From assembly GCA_003427395.1 (NCBI GenBank), contig BFEA01000832.1, positions 239,996 to 268,389 on the forward strand: DNA of 28,394 nt, read 5' to 3'. The notes below the pieces were generated by a model, which worked only from the letters and a program-made list of their open reading frames with translations, was not told the origin of the DNA and made no database searches. The number at the start of each line of letters is the position of its first letter. Positions within the stretch are counted from its first letter, which is position 1. Below, one piece after another: positions 1 through 9,979 of the stretch. The stretch is from Chara braunii. Lineage: Eukaryota > Streptophyta > Charophyceae > Charales > Characeae. A program made the translations under genes and the position numbers.

Positions 1-480
1 TACCTCTCGGATCCATCCGAGCACTTGAGAGAATTAAACCAGCTACATCAATCCTATGGAGGGGCAAGAACATCGGCCATTCAAGCATAAAGCCTGGGCA
101 AAGGACGGGGGGGATCCCGAAAGAACTCTCATCCATTCCAGAAGCATCAATCGAATGCGTACAGAGAGCATAGAGCGAAATATCCGAAGAAAACAGGCAG
201 CTGGAAACCATTCCATACATACTGGAAAGGGCCAAAAAAACGAGAGTTTATAAAAACCAAAAGTAAATTCCTCCGGAACGATCTAACAAGTGTCCGATCA
301 CTCATACGCAGTGACTTCTCCAATACATATCCATACCCACTCCTAACGCTCAAAGGATGCAAAGCAGTGACTCATGCAATTAACGATCATCAGATATCAG
401 ACGATACTGCCTCGATAAGCGGCTACTTCAACGCGATAGATTAAAAGAACTAACCTCTCCATCAGCTCCATCATGATGAT
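1..480. other. Unassigned sequence, no supported gene
   Basis: Short open frames occur on both strands, but none shows a recognisable domain and the plus-strand frames are interrupted every 60-70 codons. The region could be decayed transposon or gene sequence. Nothing more can be supported. Confidence 0.4.
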
Positions 481-520
481 GAGTCCAGACCACGCCATCC
501 TGAGCTATGAAGATACCCGC

Positions 521-1089
521 CTATTGGTAGCCCCCAAAAAATGTCGAACATCGGTAACATGGACGATCACACATGTATACCCCCCTATCACCAAGGAGAA
601 CGAGCAATGAAAACAGAATGGCAAAATAAAAGCAAATTAGGACTAGCAATAGATCAAATCTACTAGCACGCCCAAGGATTGCCGTCCCCTCCGTACAAAT
701 TCCAATCCCCGCATCAAATACCCATCGCCCAAGTCCAATACCCACGATCATGGTAAAAAACAGCGCCCATATAGTCGCCATCATCCAAGAAATCCGCCGA
801 AAGTAGCCGCTCAATAGATCAACCATCGTTATCTGGCCAGACATCTGGATTTGCCAAGTGATCCGAGCGACCGATTCGAATGCAGAGAAAGTTGAAGACA
901 CAAGGTCTTAACGCATTCACTCTCCAAATATGCAATAAAGGCAAGATACCCGAGGAGACTAGCACAGACGACGATAATCCCTAGAACGAAAATAGCAGCC
1001 TCCACATCATCTCGATGCACTCCTGAGGGCAGCAACCAGTTCCTAGCACACAAGCCCAAAAAACGAGGAACAAAAACAGGGGATTTCAT
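521..1089 (-). pseudogene. Possible decayed multi-pass membrane protein frame
   Basis: Two overlapping minus-strand frames (829-1089, starting with ATG, and 521-901 in another frame) read together, through one frameshift near 900, as a protein-like stretch with three long hydrophobic segments. The first is around VLGIIVVCASLLGYLAFIAY, the second around MMATIWALFFTMIVGIGLG, and the third is rich in Leu, Phe and Val just before a Cys-rich tail (MCDRPCYRC). No family is recognised. The hydrophobic segments could equally be chance products of a T-rich strand, because no upstream promoter or splice context is visible. If real, it is a broken gene or gene fragment. Confidence 0.22.
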
Positions 1090-1799
1090 GCCACGAAGAG
1101 GTCAGGTAGTATCATGCAATCCATAGATCAAAATGCAATCAGAAAGAGGGGAAGGAAGGGTAGGGATGTTTCAGTTTGGTCTAGCGGCTCAAAAAATGCC
1201 GGCGCAACAAAGGGGGTATGTGGGAGTTCCCAAAGGCCTTTTCGCCAATCCCCACATGCAATTGGCTCATCAGGGGTTACAAAACTTCCCCAAGTTCACG
1301 CTCCGGAGGGGACCGAACTCTCTTTCGAGTATATGGGGTAAGGAGAGGGGAGAGAGAGAGAGAGAGGCGGGGGTAAGGATCAATGGAGCTTTAAAGCATT
1401 TCCCGTCGAGCAGGGAGCTGAGGAAGACGACACACCACTCATGCTTCCAGGGGCACAATTTGCCTCGCAAAAATAGTCCAGCAGCTATCCTCCGTGCGAG
1501 AAGATCAACTAACGCACAGAGGGGGAGACAAAGGTATGACGAAAAGCAGGAGCAGTTGGTGGGAGAGAGAGAAGGGGAGAGGAGAGGACCGATGGGGAGG
1601 ACGTCGAATGGGCGCCTTTGCTGACAGGGAGGACAGCTCCGAGAACTCCACGAAGCGTCGAGATCAGCGACGTTGTGTGCATAGCAACGTCGGATCAATG
1701 AGTGATTAACCACACCTTCTTCAAAACTTAAATATTGCAGCGCCAACGCTAGAGGCGGCGGAAGAGCCGCCAAAAAAAGGGGGGAGAGAGCGAGCGAGC

Positions 1800-1800
1800 G

Positions 1801-1868
<68 letters not shown>
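1800..1868. repeat. (GA)n microsatellite
   Basis: An uninterrupted GA run of more than 60 bases, preceded by a GAGC tetranucleotide stretch from about 1787. The long Ser/Leu frames that cross it on the minus strand are artefacts of the repeat. The flanks from about 1335 to 1600 are also rich in short GAGA runs. Confidence 0.95.
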
Positions 1869-1870
<2 letters not shown>

Positions 1871-2006
1871 CTCTTACTCCGGACGCAATCACCGGGAAGG
1901 TACTTCCAGGATTTTTTAAGGTACCGGGACAAGGGTCCCAGTTATAAGCCATGCGGGAAAAGGTCCGTATGGAGGCCTCCTATTTTAGTGGCGGGCCCAA
2001 AAAATC

Positions 2007-2145
2007 TTTTTGAATCCCATTTTTTATTTTTTTACTTTTAATTTTTATTATTTATTTTTTATTTTTAGCTTTTTATTTTTTATTTTTTATTTTTTATTTT
2101 TTATTTTTTTTTTAATTATCTTTTTTTTCTTTTTTTTTCTTTTAT
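2007..2145. repeat. T-rich low-complexity tract, (TTTTTA)n-like
   Basis: About 140 bases made almost entirely of T with regularly spaced A, mostly TTTTTATTTTT units. It may be an aged poly(A) tail of a minus-strand retroelement or a simple-sequence expansion. No coding value. Confidence 0.85.
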
Positions 2146-2179
2146 ACCTTCGTTTGTACAGATTACTACTAAACAGAAC

Positions 2180-2407
2180 TCAGTGGGCTACGTAAAATTT
2201 TATTGCCAGATGTGATGATCCCATAACTGTTAAAAACAGACCACTTTCCTTTGTATAAGAGAGAACAAATTTCCCTTCATTGCCAATCGGGGAACACAGG
2301 TACAATGACTCATAGCGGGTTATCTCAGGGTGGAGGTTATATGCTTTGAATGAATGACGTACTCCCATTTTTTGATCATTTATTATTTCCATGCGCAACA
2401 GACTCAT
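2180..2407 (-). CDS. Unrecognised 75-aa open frame
   Basis: An ATG-started minus-strand frame with protein-like composition (mixed hydrophobic and polar residues, no low complexity), ending at a TGA just beside the T-rich tract. It has no domain I recognise, no visible promoter, and could be an exon or transposon fragment. It is kept only because its residue mix is unlike the repeat-driven frames around it. Confidence 0.15.
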   Translation of the reverse strand: MSLLRMEIINDQKMGVRHSFKAYNLHPEITRYESLYLCSPIGNEGKFVLSYTKESGLFLTVMGSSHLAIKFYVAH

Positions 2408-2507
2408 TCATGAAGTATTCCATATCATTCGGCTAAATCAACCGTATCCATATTTATAGATATGTATTGTATTCAAGGACTAGAAGGGTGTAATATCAAG
2501 GAAGTAT

Positions 2508-2660
2508 ATGGGTGTGTGTGTGTGTGTGTGTAAGTGTAGGTAAGTGTCGAAACAACCACACACACACCCACACAGACGAAACTGGGGGGAGGGGGGGGGT
2601 ATTTTGGGGGGGCAGGGGGTGCTTTTTTTTTGGGGGGGGGGAGGTCCTTTTTTCTCAAGT
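2508..2660. repeat. (GT)n/(CA)n microsatellites and G-tracts
   Basis: A GT run at about 2511-2531 is followed by a CA run at about 2558-2574. The two can pair as a hairpin. A series of G-tracts of seven to nine bases (about 2585-2642), separated by T runs, follows. No coding content. Confidence 0.85.
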
Positions 2661-2825
2661 TAATCATGCAGGGATGCTGGGAAACCTACACGAACTCCCA
2701 CAGACCCAATCCGTTGAAAACAAAATGGCGGGAGCCCCCCCATTTTTGATTCAACAGGAATTTAACTGGGGCAGGGGGAATTAAACGGCTTTTAACGGGA
2801 GTTTAAGTCCACCCCCCTCCCTCGT

Positions 2826-3330
2826 TAAAAGGACACTCGAGACTTTGGAAGGTGGCCGGTGCGTTTGTGAGACCGAAGAGCATTACGGTGAATTCGTAAA
2901 GCCCATATCGAGTTTTGAACGAAGTCTTGTGCTGGTCTGCAGATGGACTTCAATGAGGTGGTACCAAGACTTGACAACGATCTTGGAGAAGACCTTACAC
3001 CCCCTTCCAGCATCAAGTAAATCATCTATGTGTGGCAATGGGTACTCGTTCTTCCTTGTGATGCGGTTTCGACTACGGTAATCAATATACATACGAAGTT
3101 TGGCACAAAGAGGATAGGTGCACAAAATTCAGATTCACACGGCTTTATTCATCCCTTGTCGATCATCTCATCGATCTGTTTTTAGAGTTCCTTGAACTCG
3201 CCGGATCCTATACGATATACACAACCCCTTGGAGACTTCGACCAACTCAATCGTGTGTTTGACCGATCGCGTGGAAAATTCACGGGGTTCGGTCAGAACT
3301 TCTGAAAATTGGTCGAGTAGGCTTTGAATG
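2826..3330 (-). pseudogene. Ty3/gypsy reverse transcriptase, N-terminal half, frameshifted
   Basis: Three minus-strand frames together give the start of a gypsy-type reverse transcriptase. From about 3330 there is the linker before RT (LLDQFSEVL, then HTIEL). At 2883-3125 comes the first palm block, with RMYIDYRSRNRITRKNEYPL, PHIDDLLDAG and KVFSKI. At 2826-2950, after a frameshift, there is a block that resembles the family's [11 protein letters not shown] region. The catalytic YxDD block would follow and is absent because the element stops here. Stops and frameshifts near 3130-3170 and 2890 show that it is dead. Confidence 0.85.
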
Positions 3331-3762
3331 TTTGTTGGAATCGGTGGGGGTGTGGCATCAGAAAAAGGATCACATAGATCACGTCGCATATTATTAGTAA
3401 AGGCAACCGAATCTGAAGCAGACCCATTTGGAATAGAAGTAAATGTAGGGTCAAAAGTTGACTTATCATGCGAAGTAGAAGCATTATTGGTCGCAAAAGT
3501 AAAAGGTACATGAGTAGGACGAACAAAGGCAACATACAATTGTTCATCCTTTTTATGCTTGGATCACTTCTTGCAGAACTGCATGACATTAAGAAAAGTC
3601 ATCGGGAATTCAAGCTTCTCATCCAAGAGGACGAGACACTCGTTCCCTTGTGCATCTTTGACCATGAAAAGCGATTCCTTCCACTTGGTTCATTCACATT
3701 GGGACTGCAATCAGCCGAACCCGAGGACCGCGTCGAAGGGACACTGTCAAGGACATAGAAGC

Positions 3763-3990
3763 TTAACATGTGTATGATAGTCTTGTCTTTGTCAAAGATA
3801 GTGCGCACCTTTGACTGCATGCATGAATAATATAATTTTTTTTGCCTATTTGAGTCCGACAAGGGTTTTGCAAAGCGACTTGCTTCATCCCTAAACCCAA
3901 CTTGAGTATCTCGTCTTGTGACATAAATTCAGCTATGGCACCACAATCAATCAAGACGTGGAGATAGCGGTGGTTGATGAAAAGTTTGAA
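3763..3990 (-). pseudogene. Retropepsin-like protease region of the Ty3 element
   Basis: The minus-strand frame contains HVLIDCGAIAEFMS followed by a Leu/Gly-rich segment, which matches the active-site region of Ty3/gypsy aspartic proteases. The usual Asp-Ser/Thr-Gly triad is Asp-Cys-Gly here. The frame lies in the correct place, downstream of gag and upstream of RT. The second half runs into sequence without clear protease features before the linker to RT. Confidence 0.7.
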
Positions 3991-4079
3991 GAAGATTAAC
4001 TTTGTTTTCCCTTGAGCATGTTGTTGTGTTATCTCAGCATAATGCTCTAGCGGGTAGTGAAAGTTAACTTACTCAGACT

Positions 4080-4340
4080 CCTCCCAAGGCTACGCATATA
4101 AAACATAATAAGCGCCAGCCTTGAATCAACAGAAGTTGGGGCTTCAAGGGAGGGTCGTGGGACCGTGACATATTCCTTGGGAGAACCACCACTTACCGAT
4201 TTAGATTTCCTTGTTGTAGAATGTGTTGATGAACTCTCTACACTCGATTCTGGTTTCCGTGCGGGCTGGAACCTAAAGTATCCTTGGACTTTATGATTAG
4301 TCTTCTGACAATAAAGTCTCTACGCTTGTTACTGGTCTCG
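4080..4340 (-). pseudogene. Gag C-terminus with degraded zinc knuckle
   Basis: Near 4285-4320 the minus strand encodes a motif like YCQKTNHKVQGYF, resembling a CCHC zinc knuckle (Cys, Lys, His) but lacking a full set of ligands. A Ser/Thr/Pro-rich linker follows toward the protease, as in plant Ty3 elements. The knuckle normally binds the genomic RNA. Here it is decayed. Confidence 0.45.
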
Positions 4341-5235
4341 GATTGTTGGGTCGATGAATAGGCTCTATCAGCGCCTTGTTCTTGGTTGTTGCCAAGAGTG
4401 GGTCATCTGCTTCAGCCTCCCCTTCAACCTCCACCAAGTCAAGCGCAACAAGGCGGTTGCTTCCACGAAATCATCCGCTGCCGAGGGTCTTTTTTGTTAC
4501 TTGCTGAGGTCTGCCGCTTCGAGATTGACTACATCCGTCATTAAGGAGAACCAATTAGTATAACCAGAGAAATTAATGTCTAGGTGATCTGTGAAAGTGG
4601 TGGTAACTGTATCTTTTACTACATCCTAGCACGATTGCACTATCAGTTCCAACCCTGGTGTTGTAAAGAGTTTGTTGACATGCAACCGCAACTTGTGTAT
4701 GATGTCCTACCACTTGCTACGTTTGAGGTCATCAAGTTCGATCCTTACTCTTGCCGCAACGTGTGAGTCCTTACACAATGTAACTAGTATCTTTCGAGAG
4801 CGGTTGTCGGGGTGACTTGAAGCCACTCCTTTACCCAACTGGCATAGCTTAGACTTCCAAGAAGCCCCGTACGATTGTCTTGAGGTTTGTCCCTATCATG
4901 ATGATCAAGGACCAATTCACTCTCTGAATGTTTTGGACCTCAAAGTAAGCTCTTATAGAGTTGATCCAGGACTCAACATCTTCCTTGCCATCGCATTTGG
5001 ACGGTATCGACCCTGCCTTTCTGTTGATGTATGGACTACTATAACTGGGACCAGCCAATGCTGGTTCCGATCTTAGAGTTGAAGTAGTTGCAAAATTTAT
5101 TGCATTGTCACTTGTAGTGGCAACGAAATCTGCTCCTGTTGCAGATCTTGAAATATTGGTAACCAAGCTTAATGAAGAACAAAAAAAAAGAAGAAGAAGT
5201 ATGAAGTGGTGCAAGGACAAAACTGTTCGCAGCAA
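4340..5235 (-). pseudogene. Ty3/gypsy Gag capsid region, frameshifted
   Basis: At about 4850-5000 the minus strand reads DGKEDVESWINSIRAYFEV and then WSLIIM, matching the start of the retrotransposon Gag capsid domain. After stops near 4848 the frame resumes with ARVRIELDDLKRSKW and continues to about 4500 with a hydrophobic core region containing NKLFTTPGLELIVQS. The N-terminal part of the 4849-5235 frame, hydrophobic and Ser-rich, is poorly conserved. The capsid would assemble the virus-like particle, but the several frame breaks mean no full product. Confidence 0.7.
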
Positions 5236-5260
5236 GAGGTAGAGGAAGGGAGTTTGATAT

Positions 5261-5692
5261 CTAGGCCTGATGCAGATTTTCCCTCTGCTGCATCAGGTCA
5301 CGATGGTCCTTGACCATTTCCATCATTCGAGTCCACAACTCGCTCACTTGGTCGAGTAATTGAGACTCTAGACTAGAGAGCTTACCGAACAAGTGACAAC
5401 CTTTAAGGGCACGTACATATGTGATCCCTTTTGAACTCTGTATCAGACTAGGTTGGGATGTTGTCAAAATGACCTCGTAACTTTCAATAGCGATTTTCCA
5501 CTTGGCCTCTTTCTCCTTCTCCTCTTTGGCCAATTCTTTCAGGGGCTGGTACAACGGTTTATGCTCGTCATCCGCTGCATCCATCTTAGCCTTCAGAATC
5601 TCAGAAAGCTTGGTCACTGCTATGTTAGAACTACTGGATTCCTCAGTTGGCATACTCTCTCTTTTGTCTTGTTTACGCGTCACGACGGGCAT
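5261..5692 (-). CDS. Gag N-terminal segment of the Ty3 element
   Basis: An ATG-started 143-codon minus-strand frame begins with MPVVTRKQDKRES, a basic start typical of plant Ty3 Gag proteins. It continues with charged, helix-forming sequence (LKELAKEEKEKEAKWK) and a further helical stretch (LESQLLDQVSELWTRMMEMV), likely coiled coil. It ends at a TAG just before the capsid region, so it is cut off from the rest of gag by a stop and frameshift. It is the longest intact piece of the element. The ATG is the first in the frame and lies downstream of the leader. Confidence 0.6.
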   Translation of the reverse strand: MPVVTRKQDKRESMPTEESSSSNIAVTKLSEILKAKMDAADDEHKPLYQPLKELAKEEKEKEAKWKIAIESYEVILTTSQPSLIQSSKGITYVRALKGCHLFGKLSSLESQLLDQVSELWTRMMEMVKDHRDLMQQRENLHQA

Positions 5693-5699
5693 AAAATGA

Positions 5700-7008
5700 A
5701 CTTCAGCAAAAGAAACAAACTGAAAAGCACAAGGAGAGAAGGCAGAACTCCTAGTAGGAGCAGGAAAGTATTTGGACTAGAGACCGACCAAAGGAAAAAA
5801 AAAAAATCCAGAAGATAGTTATGACTCCGTGTTTTAGTCCAGTCAGACCAAGTATAAGATCTCCTCGAGCTTAATCCGATCGGCACCTGCTACAAATCAA
5901 ACTACACATGACGACATACAATAATAAAGAATTGAGTGGTGTATAGGTGTGGGTCAAGCATCGGATTGTGCGTGATCAGTCTGCTAAACATCTCAGTCGA
6001 GATCCCCTTGGGCCTCGACAACTAGTGCTCTAACCAAAAGAAAACAACGGATTCCAAACAGAAAAGAGAGCAACAATGCGTCAACAGATTTGGGTCCAAG
6101 GGCCCCTTCTTGTTTGGGCGTGGTCCCACTGAGTCCCAATGGGTCCCACGTAGGTCGCGGCCAAGTCCCAACCAATAATAGTACCACAAGGTCCTACTTT
6201 CTGCCTCTACCGTACAGAAAAATGAAATTCAACTTTTCAAAGAGAACCTACACACTACATCCGCTCATAATGAAAAGACAAGCACTGTAGAAAGATATGG
6301 CATCCAAAGCAATATACTTCATCTCTCCGTCCATCGGGTCAGTAAGTAGTTTGCACACCAATGCACACAACCTAGACTTCAGAGGAGCAGGAAAAAGACT
6401 CATAAGTAGCCCATCAGGACAAACAATATCATGCACGCACACATGGGCAACCCTTAGGTGCACGACACTTACTTGAGTGTACCGGACTCTGAGATGAAGT
6501 ATAACTCACCCCCTTCCCCATATGGTCTCCCTCACCCTAATCACTACCTCTACACTAGTGTCCTATTATGTGGGAGGGTTTGACTCCAACAGTAAAGTGC
6601 AACCCCGGATTCCTCGCCGATGCTGAAGAACAAAGTGGCAACTTGCAGTCCGTAGATGCAGAATGGCTACCTCCCTCAAGCTCACCTACTTGAAGGAGGC
6701 TCTTAAGTCACCAAGTGTCTCCCTTAGGTCAGATTCCAAGTGTGAGTGCCTCTTATTGTTGCCTCTCTCAAATTTTCGCATGAAGTCCTCTTGATGTGTC
6801 TCGCCACCACAAACTTACTCTCAATCAACCTGGTCAAGTCCAGTGTCAAGCAGTGTCAACCCGACATGACCTAACCAGGTGGGGGCAGCTTTTCCATTCC
6901 ACACTGCCCCACTTCCCACTTTGGATTAACCCTAAACCTAACTGGTCAGCCCAAACCACTTAGGTTAGGGTTAGGGTGGATAAGTCAACTCTCACCAGCA
7001 AGTAGAAT
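5700..7008. other. Long leader/unassigned stretch between primer site and gag
   Basis: About 1.3 kb between the gag ATG (5692) and the primer site holds no supported frame. It may be the element's 5' leader expanded by an insertion. Close to the primer site, at about 6927-6978, CCCTAAACCTAA and TTAGGTTAGGG form an inverted pair that would make a hairpin. Confidence 0.4.
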
Positions 7009-7022
7009 CGGCTCTCATACCA
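7009..7022 (-). promoter_or_regulatory. Primer-binding site (initiator tRNA-Met)
   Basis: The minus strand reads TGGTATGAGAGCCG, one mismatch from the usual plant TGGTATCAGAGCC site that pairs with the 3' end of initiator tRNA-Met. It sits one base from the LTR end (CATAACA on the minus strand), which fixes the orientation of the retrotransposon. Confidence 0.8.
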
Positions 7023-7023
7023 A

Positions 7024-7460
7024 TGTTATGAACCTGACCAATTTCGAAGTACAGATTCATAAGAAAGTACAATGCTGTCCAATTGCAAAAAGAAATAAAT
7101 GAACTTGAGAAGAGAGAGAGGGAAAAAAGAAGAAGAAGAAGAAAGAAACGAGAAGAACTTCAAGATGGTGTACACAAACAAAGACCAATGATAAATTGAT
7201 AATCCCTTTCTCCTTCGCCAACCACTCTTCTCCTTATCTCCTCCCCTCTTATTCAAACAAAAAATAATAGTAATACGAGAAAACTATGGCGTAGTCGGGG
7301 TTCGAGTTTGAAAATGCAGTTGAGGCAAGAGGACCGGTAATGGTGAATGTATACAACCTAGGTTTCGGGTCCGGTCGGGTCATGTGGGGGTGTGTTGTGT
7401 TCGCGGGATTGCTTGAAGTGCATTTTCAAACTGTTTCCGTGACTGCGCCAAAGTTACCCC
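7024..7460 (-). repeat. 5' LTR of the Ty3 element (outer limit uncertain)
   Basis: The inner end is clear: plus-strand TGTTATGAACC lies immediately beside the primer site. The outer end cannot be fixed without the partner LTR, and I place it near 7460 only provisionally. An AT-rich patch at about 7255-7280 could be the LTR promoter region. Confidence 0.45.
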
Positions 7461-7475
7461 TAATAATAATGTTGA

Positions 7476-7890
7476 ATGGCTGAACTAGAATCAATGTCTG
7501 AATTCCTCTTCTACTGCAGGTATCACATGAGGTCCACCATAGCCATGGCCACCCTTCTTCCTCCTTCCTCCAAGGCCGAGGCTATGGCGAACTACCAGGG
7601 CATTTCCTTGTTGTGCAAAGGACAATACAAAGCATTTATGGTTGCTCCTGTTCAGGCTGCCATGCCTGACTCTACCTCAAAGCTTCTTGGTGCAGCTCTA
7701 CCCCAGCGGGGCCTTCCAGATGCAGCGTCCACCAAAGGTGACGAAGATGGCTTCCACCATAGCCAGGTAAGTACCTCTGGTGCTGCTCCTTCCTAGTCCT
7801 TGTCTTCCTCCTCCTGTCTTTGCTCCTTCCCCAGCAGCGCTGCTCAAACCAGTGTGTCACCAAACTTGCACACCGACAATAAGGAGGAGC
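7476..7890 (+). CDS. Possible small two-exon gene, unrecognised
   Basis: An ATG-started frame runs from 7476 to a textbook 5' splice site (CAG|GTAAGT, GT at 7767). A pyrimidine-rich stretch and a tandem acceptor (CCCCAGCAG, first AG at 7833-7834) follow, giving a possible 68-base intron. Splicing keeps the frame and ends at a TAA about 50 bases later, for a product of roughly 112 residues. Without splicing the frame ends at 7796. The product is rich in Ala, Ser and Met with no known domain. A separate acceptor-like TACTGCAG at about 7513-7520 suggests that the ATG could be inside an intron. No promoter or expression support. Confidence 0.22.
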
Positions 7891-8131
7891 ACTTTGCTCT
7901 TCCTGGAGATATATCAGTCTGCGAGCCTCTTGGTGAGTGACTTCCTAGGCCGCACGGTCTCCATGCAACCGGTACCTCCTCCCATTCGGAGGGAAACATC
8001 ATTGTAGACTCTGCTATTGCTCATACAATCCCTAGACTCAGACTGGTTGGACTGGTACCCGCCTAGACCTAGCGTACAATATTGGGCCTCTGCTCAGCCT
8101 TGAGTACCCGACACATCTACCTCTTCTTGGT

Positions 8132-9010
8132 GTGATACCGACCTACCTGGTACTTAAGTGTTTTTCCACTGCTTCAAGTGACGCGGGTATCTTTCCCCGC
8201 CACTTGAGTGTTTTCCTTGCCGCAACCCTCGATGTCATGGTCACAGGTAAGTACCGTCCCCTTGGGCCTTCCGCATGTGATAAGCCAAGACCCGTACTCG
8301 ATGGTTTCCCGTACCGTTCGGGAAAAATCCCACGTAAGGCCTCGAAGTACGGACTCTGGATAGTGGGGAAGAAAGATATTTTTGTTTTTTTTCCTTCTTT
8401 TTCTTTCTTTGAAAAAGAGACGGGTCTCGCGTGGCCAGTTAGCGGCCGCACCAAGAAATTCAAGAAACAGTTGGGGACTAGCAGGACTAGGAATTTTGAA
8501 TTTTTTTGCGTGCGGCTGTTTTCGAATTTTTGCGCGCCGCGTAAACCTGTTCTCCCCCTCTGCATCCCCCCGCCATCTTCCCTTCTTGTTGTGCATCTCT
8601 CTCCTGTAGGTCTCTTCGTCTTCCCTCTAAGCGAAGTCTGATCCCCTCCTCCTTTTCCTGCGAATGATTGGCTGTCTGAGTGGGATGGTCGGGCCAATGT
8701 GGTGGTTGCGGGAAGCGCACCCCACTTGGACGGCCACCCCAATCATGCTGACCCGTCGACTTGCCTCCTTCGATTCGTCTGGAAACTTCTACCCTTCTTC
8801 TGTCCTGCTCATCTACATCCTGTGCTTCACGCAGCCTCCCCACCGCCTTCAACGCTATAAATTTTCGCAAACCCTTCCTCTCACTCTCTTGGATCTCGAA
8901 TGCAAGTTGCGCAAGCTATGCGCGAAGCCCGCGACGCCGAAGAGGCTCGACGTGCCCCGTGGTGGGCGGAGTGACGGCGGGTGGTGGAGTTAGCGGTGGA
9001 CTTGGGGTGA
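8132..9010. other. GC-rich region open on both strands, no recognised gene
   Basis: Long overlapping frames occur on both strands (to about 200 codons), which reflects base composition more than coding. No domain is recognised in any of them. A second strong 5' splice-like site (CACAG|GTAAGTACC) is at about 8245-8255 and an acceptor-like CTCTCCTGTAG ends at about 8608. A TATAAAT box at about 8853 precedes an ATG at 8900 that opens only 24 codons. These could be remnants of one plus-strand gene, but the case is weak. Confidence 0.25.
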
Positions 9011-9643
9011 AGTAGTCGGAGGGACGGAGCAGTGGTGGAGATCAGACGCCGACAGTGGCAGGGCCTTGTGGCTATGGTTGCCGGTGATCTCGACGGACCG
9101 GGTGGAGACTGGGCCCGAAGAGGCCAGTCGTGAGAATTCTGTATTTTTAAGACAAAGTTTTTTCTCCATTGCTGCTTTGCCCTCGTGTAATGTGTGCAAG
9201 TTCCCCAATGTGGGGACCGTGTGTGGTATGCCTTCTCGGGCATGGAAGTCTATGGATATGAATGTTTTAGCAAGAGCGGATGACCATAGGGTATCGAGTG
9301 TTGATTGTTGACATGACTCACATAAGTGCATGAGTGGGTCGGTCCTTTTCGTCTTCCTCCCCGTTGCTTGATTAATTGTCCTTAGCCCGTGCGAGTGTGT
9401 GTGTGTGTGTGATATGCAACCTCCTCCCTTCGTCGTCTCTCTCTCTCTCTTCGCGCGCAGGTCGGGACTCAAAGGGGAGGAGGACACTTCTAGGTAGATC
9501 GGCCACCTGCGTACTCGCGGAGCGGATGACCTATCTATCTCCACCCAGGGGGCCCGACACCGCGTTTAGGTGGAGGCTATGGACAAGAGACGGAGAAAGG
9601 GAATTGAGCGCATCCTTCTGTGACGGTATTCGTTGAGTTTTGC

Positions 9644-9970
9644 ATGGAGTTAGGTTTCGTCCCGATGGATGGAAGCGCGGGCCGTGGCCCGAGCTCGAAC
9701 CTCGTCCCCGGGCGTCACAACACGCTTCCACCTTTCCCAATCGCAGATGACGATGGCGTATACTGCGATGCGGACGTGTGGAGCTTGCTGCGGCGCACAG
9801 AGCCAATCCATCTTTATAACCCGACCCAGACGTGCCACATATGTGGGAGTTGGTTTGGGCTGATTGAGCGATTTGTTTCCCCGCATCTGATCTTGCCGTA
9901 CACCGACCTCACGGTGCTTCCCTGGTCTGCCGTGCATGCCATCTGGCAACCGCGTTTCAAGTATCACTAG
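9644..9970 (+). CDS. Unrecognised 108-aa frame with a CxxC motif
   Basis: The plus-strand frame uses the ATG at 9644; the frame is open a little further upstream. It contains an acidic patch (DDDGVYCDADVW), a CxxC pair (TCHICGSWFG) and an aromatic-rich C-terminus ending in QPRFKYH. A CxxC pair can be half of a zinc site, but the second pair is not visible, so no function is claimed. The opposite strand is also open here, which lowers confidence. Confidence 0.22.
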   Translation: MELGFVPMDGSAGRGPSSNLVPGRHNTLPPFPIADDDGVYCDADVWSLLRRTEPIHLYNPTQTCHICGSWFGLIERFVSPHLILPYTDLTVLPWSAVHAIWQPRFKYH

Positions 9971-9979
9971 TGTCACCAG

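Larger units (their letters stand above)
2826..7460 (-). mobile_element. Truncated, decayed Ty3/gypsy LTR retrotransposon
   Basis: Reading from high to low coordinates, the order is LTR, primer-binding site, gag, zinc-knuckle region, aspartic protease, then reverse transcriptase, which is the gag-pol order of Ty3/gypsy elements. The frame is broken by several frameshifts and stops. The element ends inside the reverse transcriptase palm, near 2826, so the rest of RT, RNase H, integrase and the 3' LTR are missing. The outer limit of the 5' LTR (about 7460) is uncertain. The leader between primer site and gag (about 5.7-7.0 kb) is unusually long and may hold a later insertion. It is not capable of self-mobilisation. 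Confidence 0.85.

Noticed and set aside
1270-1932. 220-codon minus-strand frame rich in Ser and Leu
   Set aside because: It is opened by the GA microsatellite, which has no stops in these frames; the rest shows no protein-family features.
7290-7320. GGGGTTCGAG, like a tRNA T-arm; similar matches at about 9690 and 10,340
   Set aside because: No acceptor, D-arm or anticodon arm could be placed at the right distance in any of the three places.
8143-8742. 199-codon minus-strand frame
   Set aside because: The plus strand is open over the same interval and neither product has recognisable features, so composition explains it.
9600-9719. Minus-strand TGTGACGCCCGGGG as an LTR start
   Set aside because: No matching LTR end, primer site or polypurine tract was found at a suitable distance.
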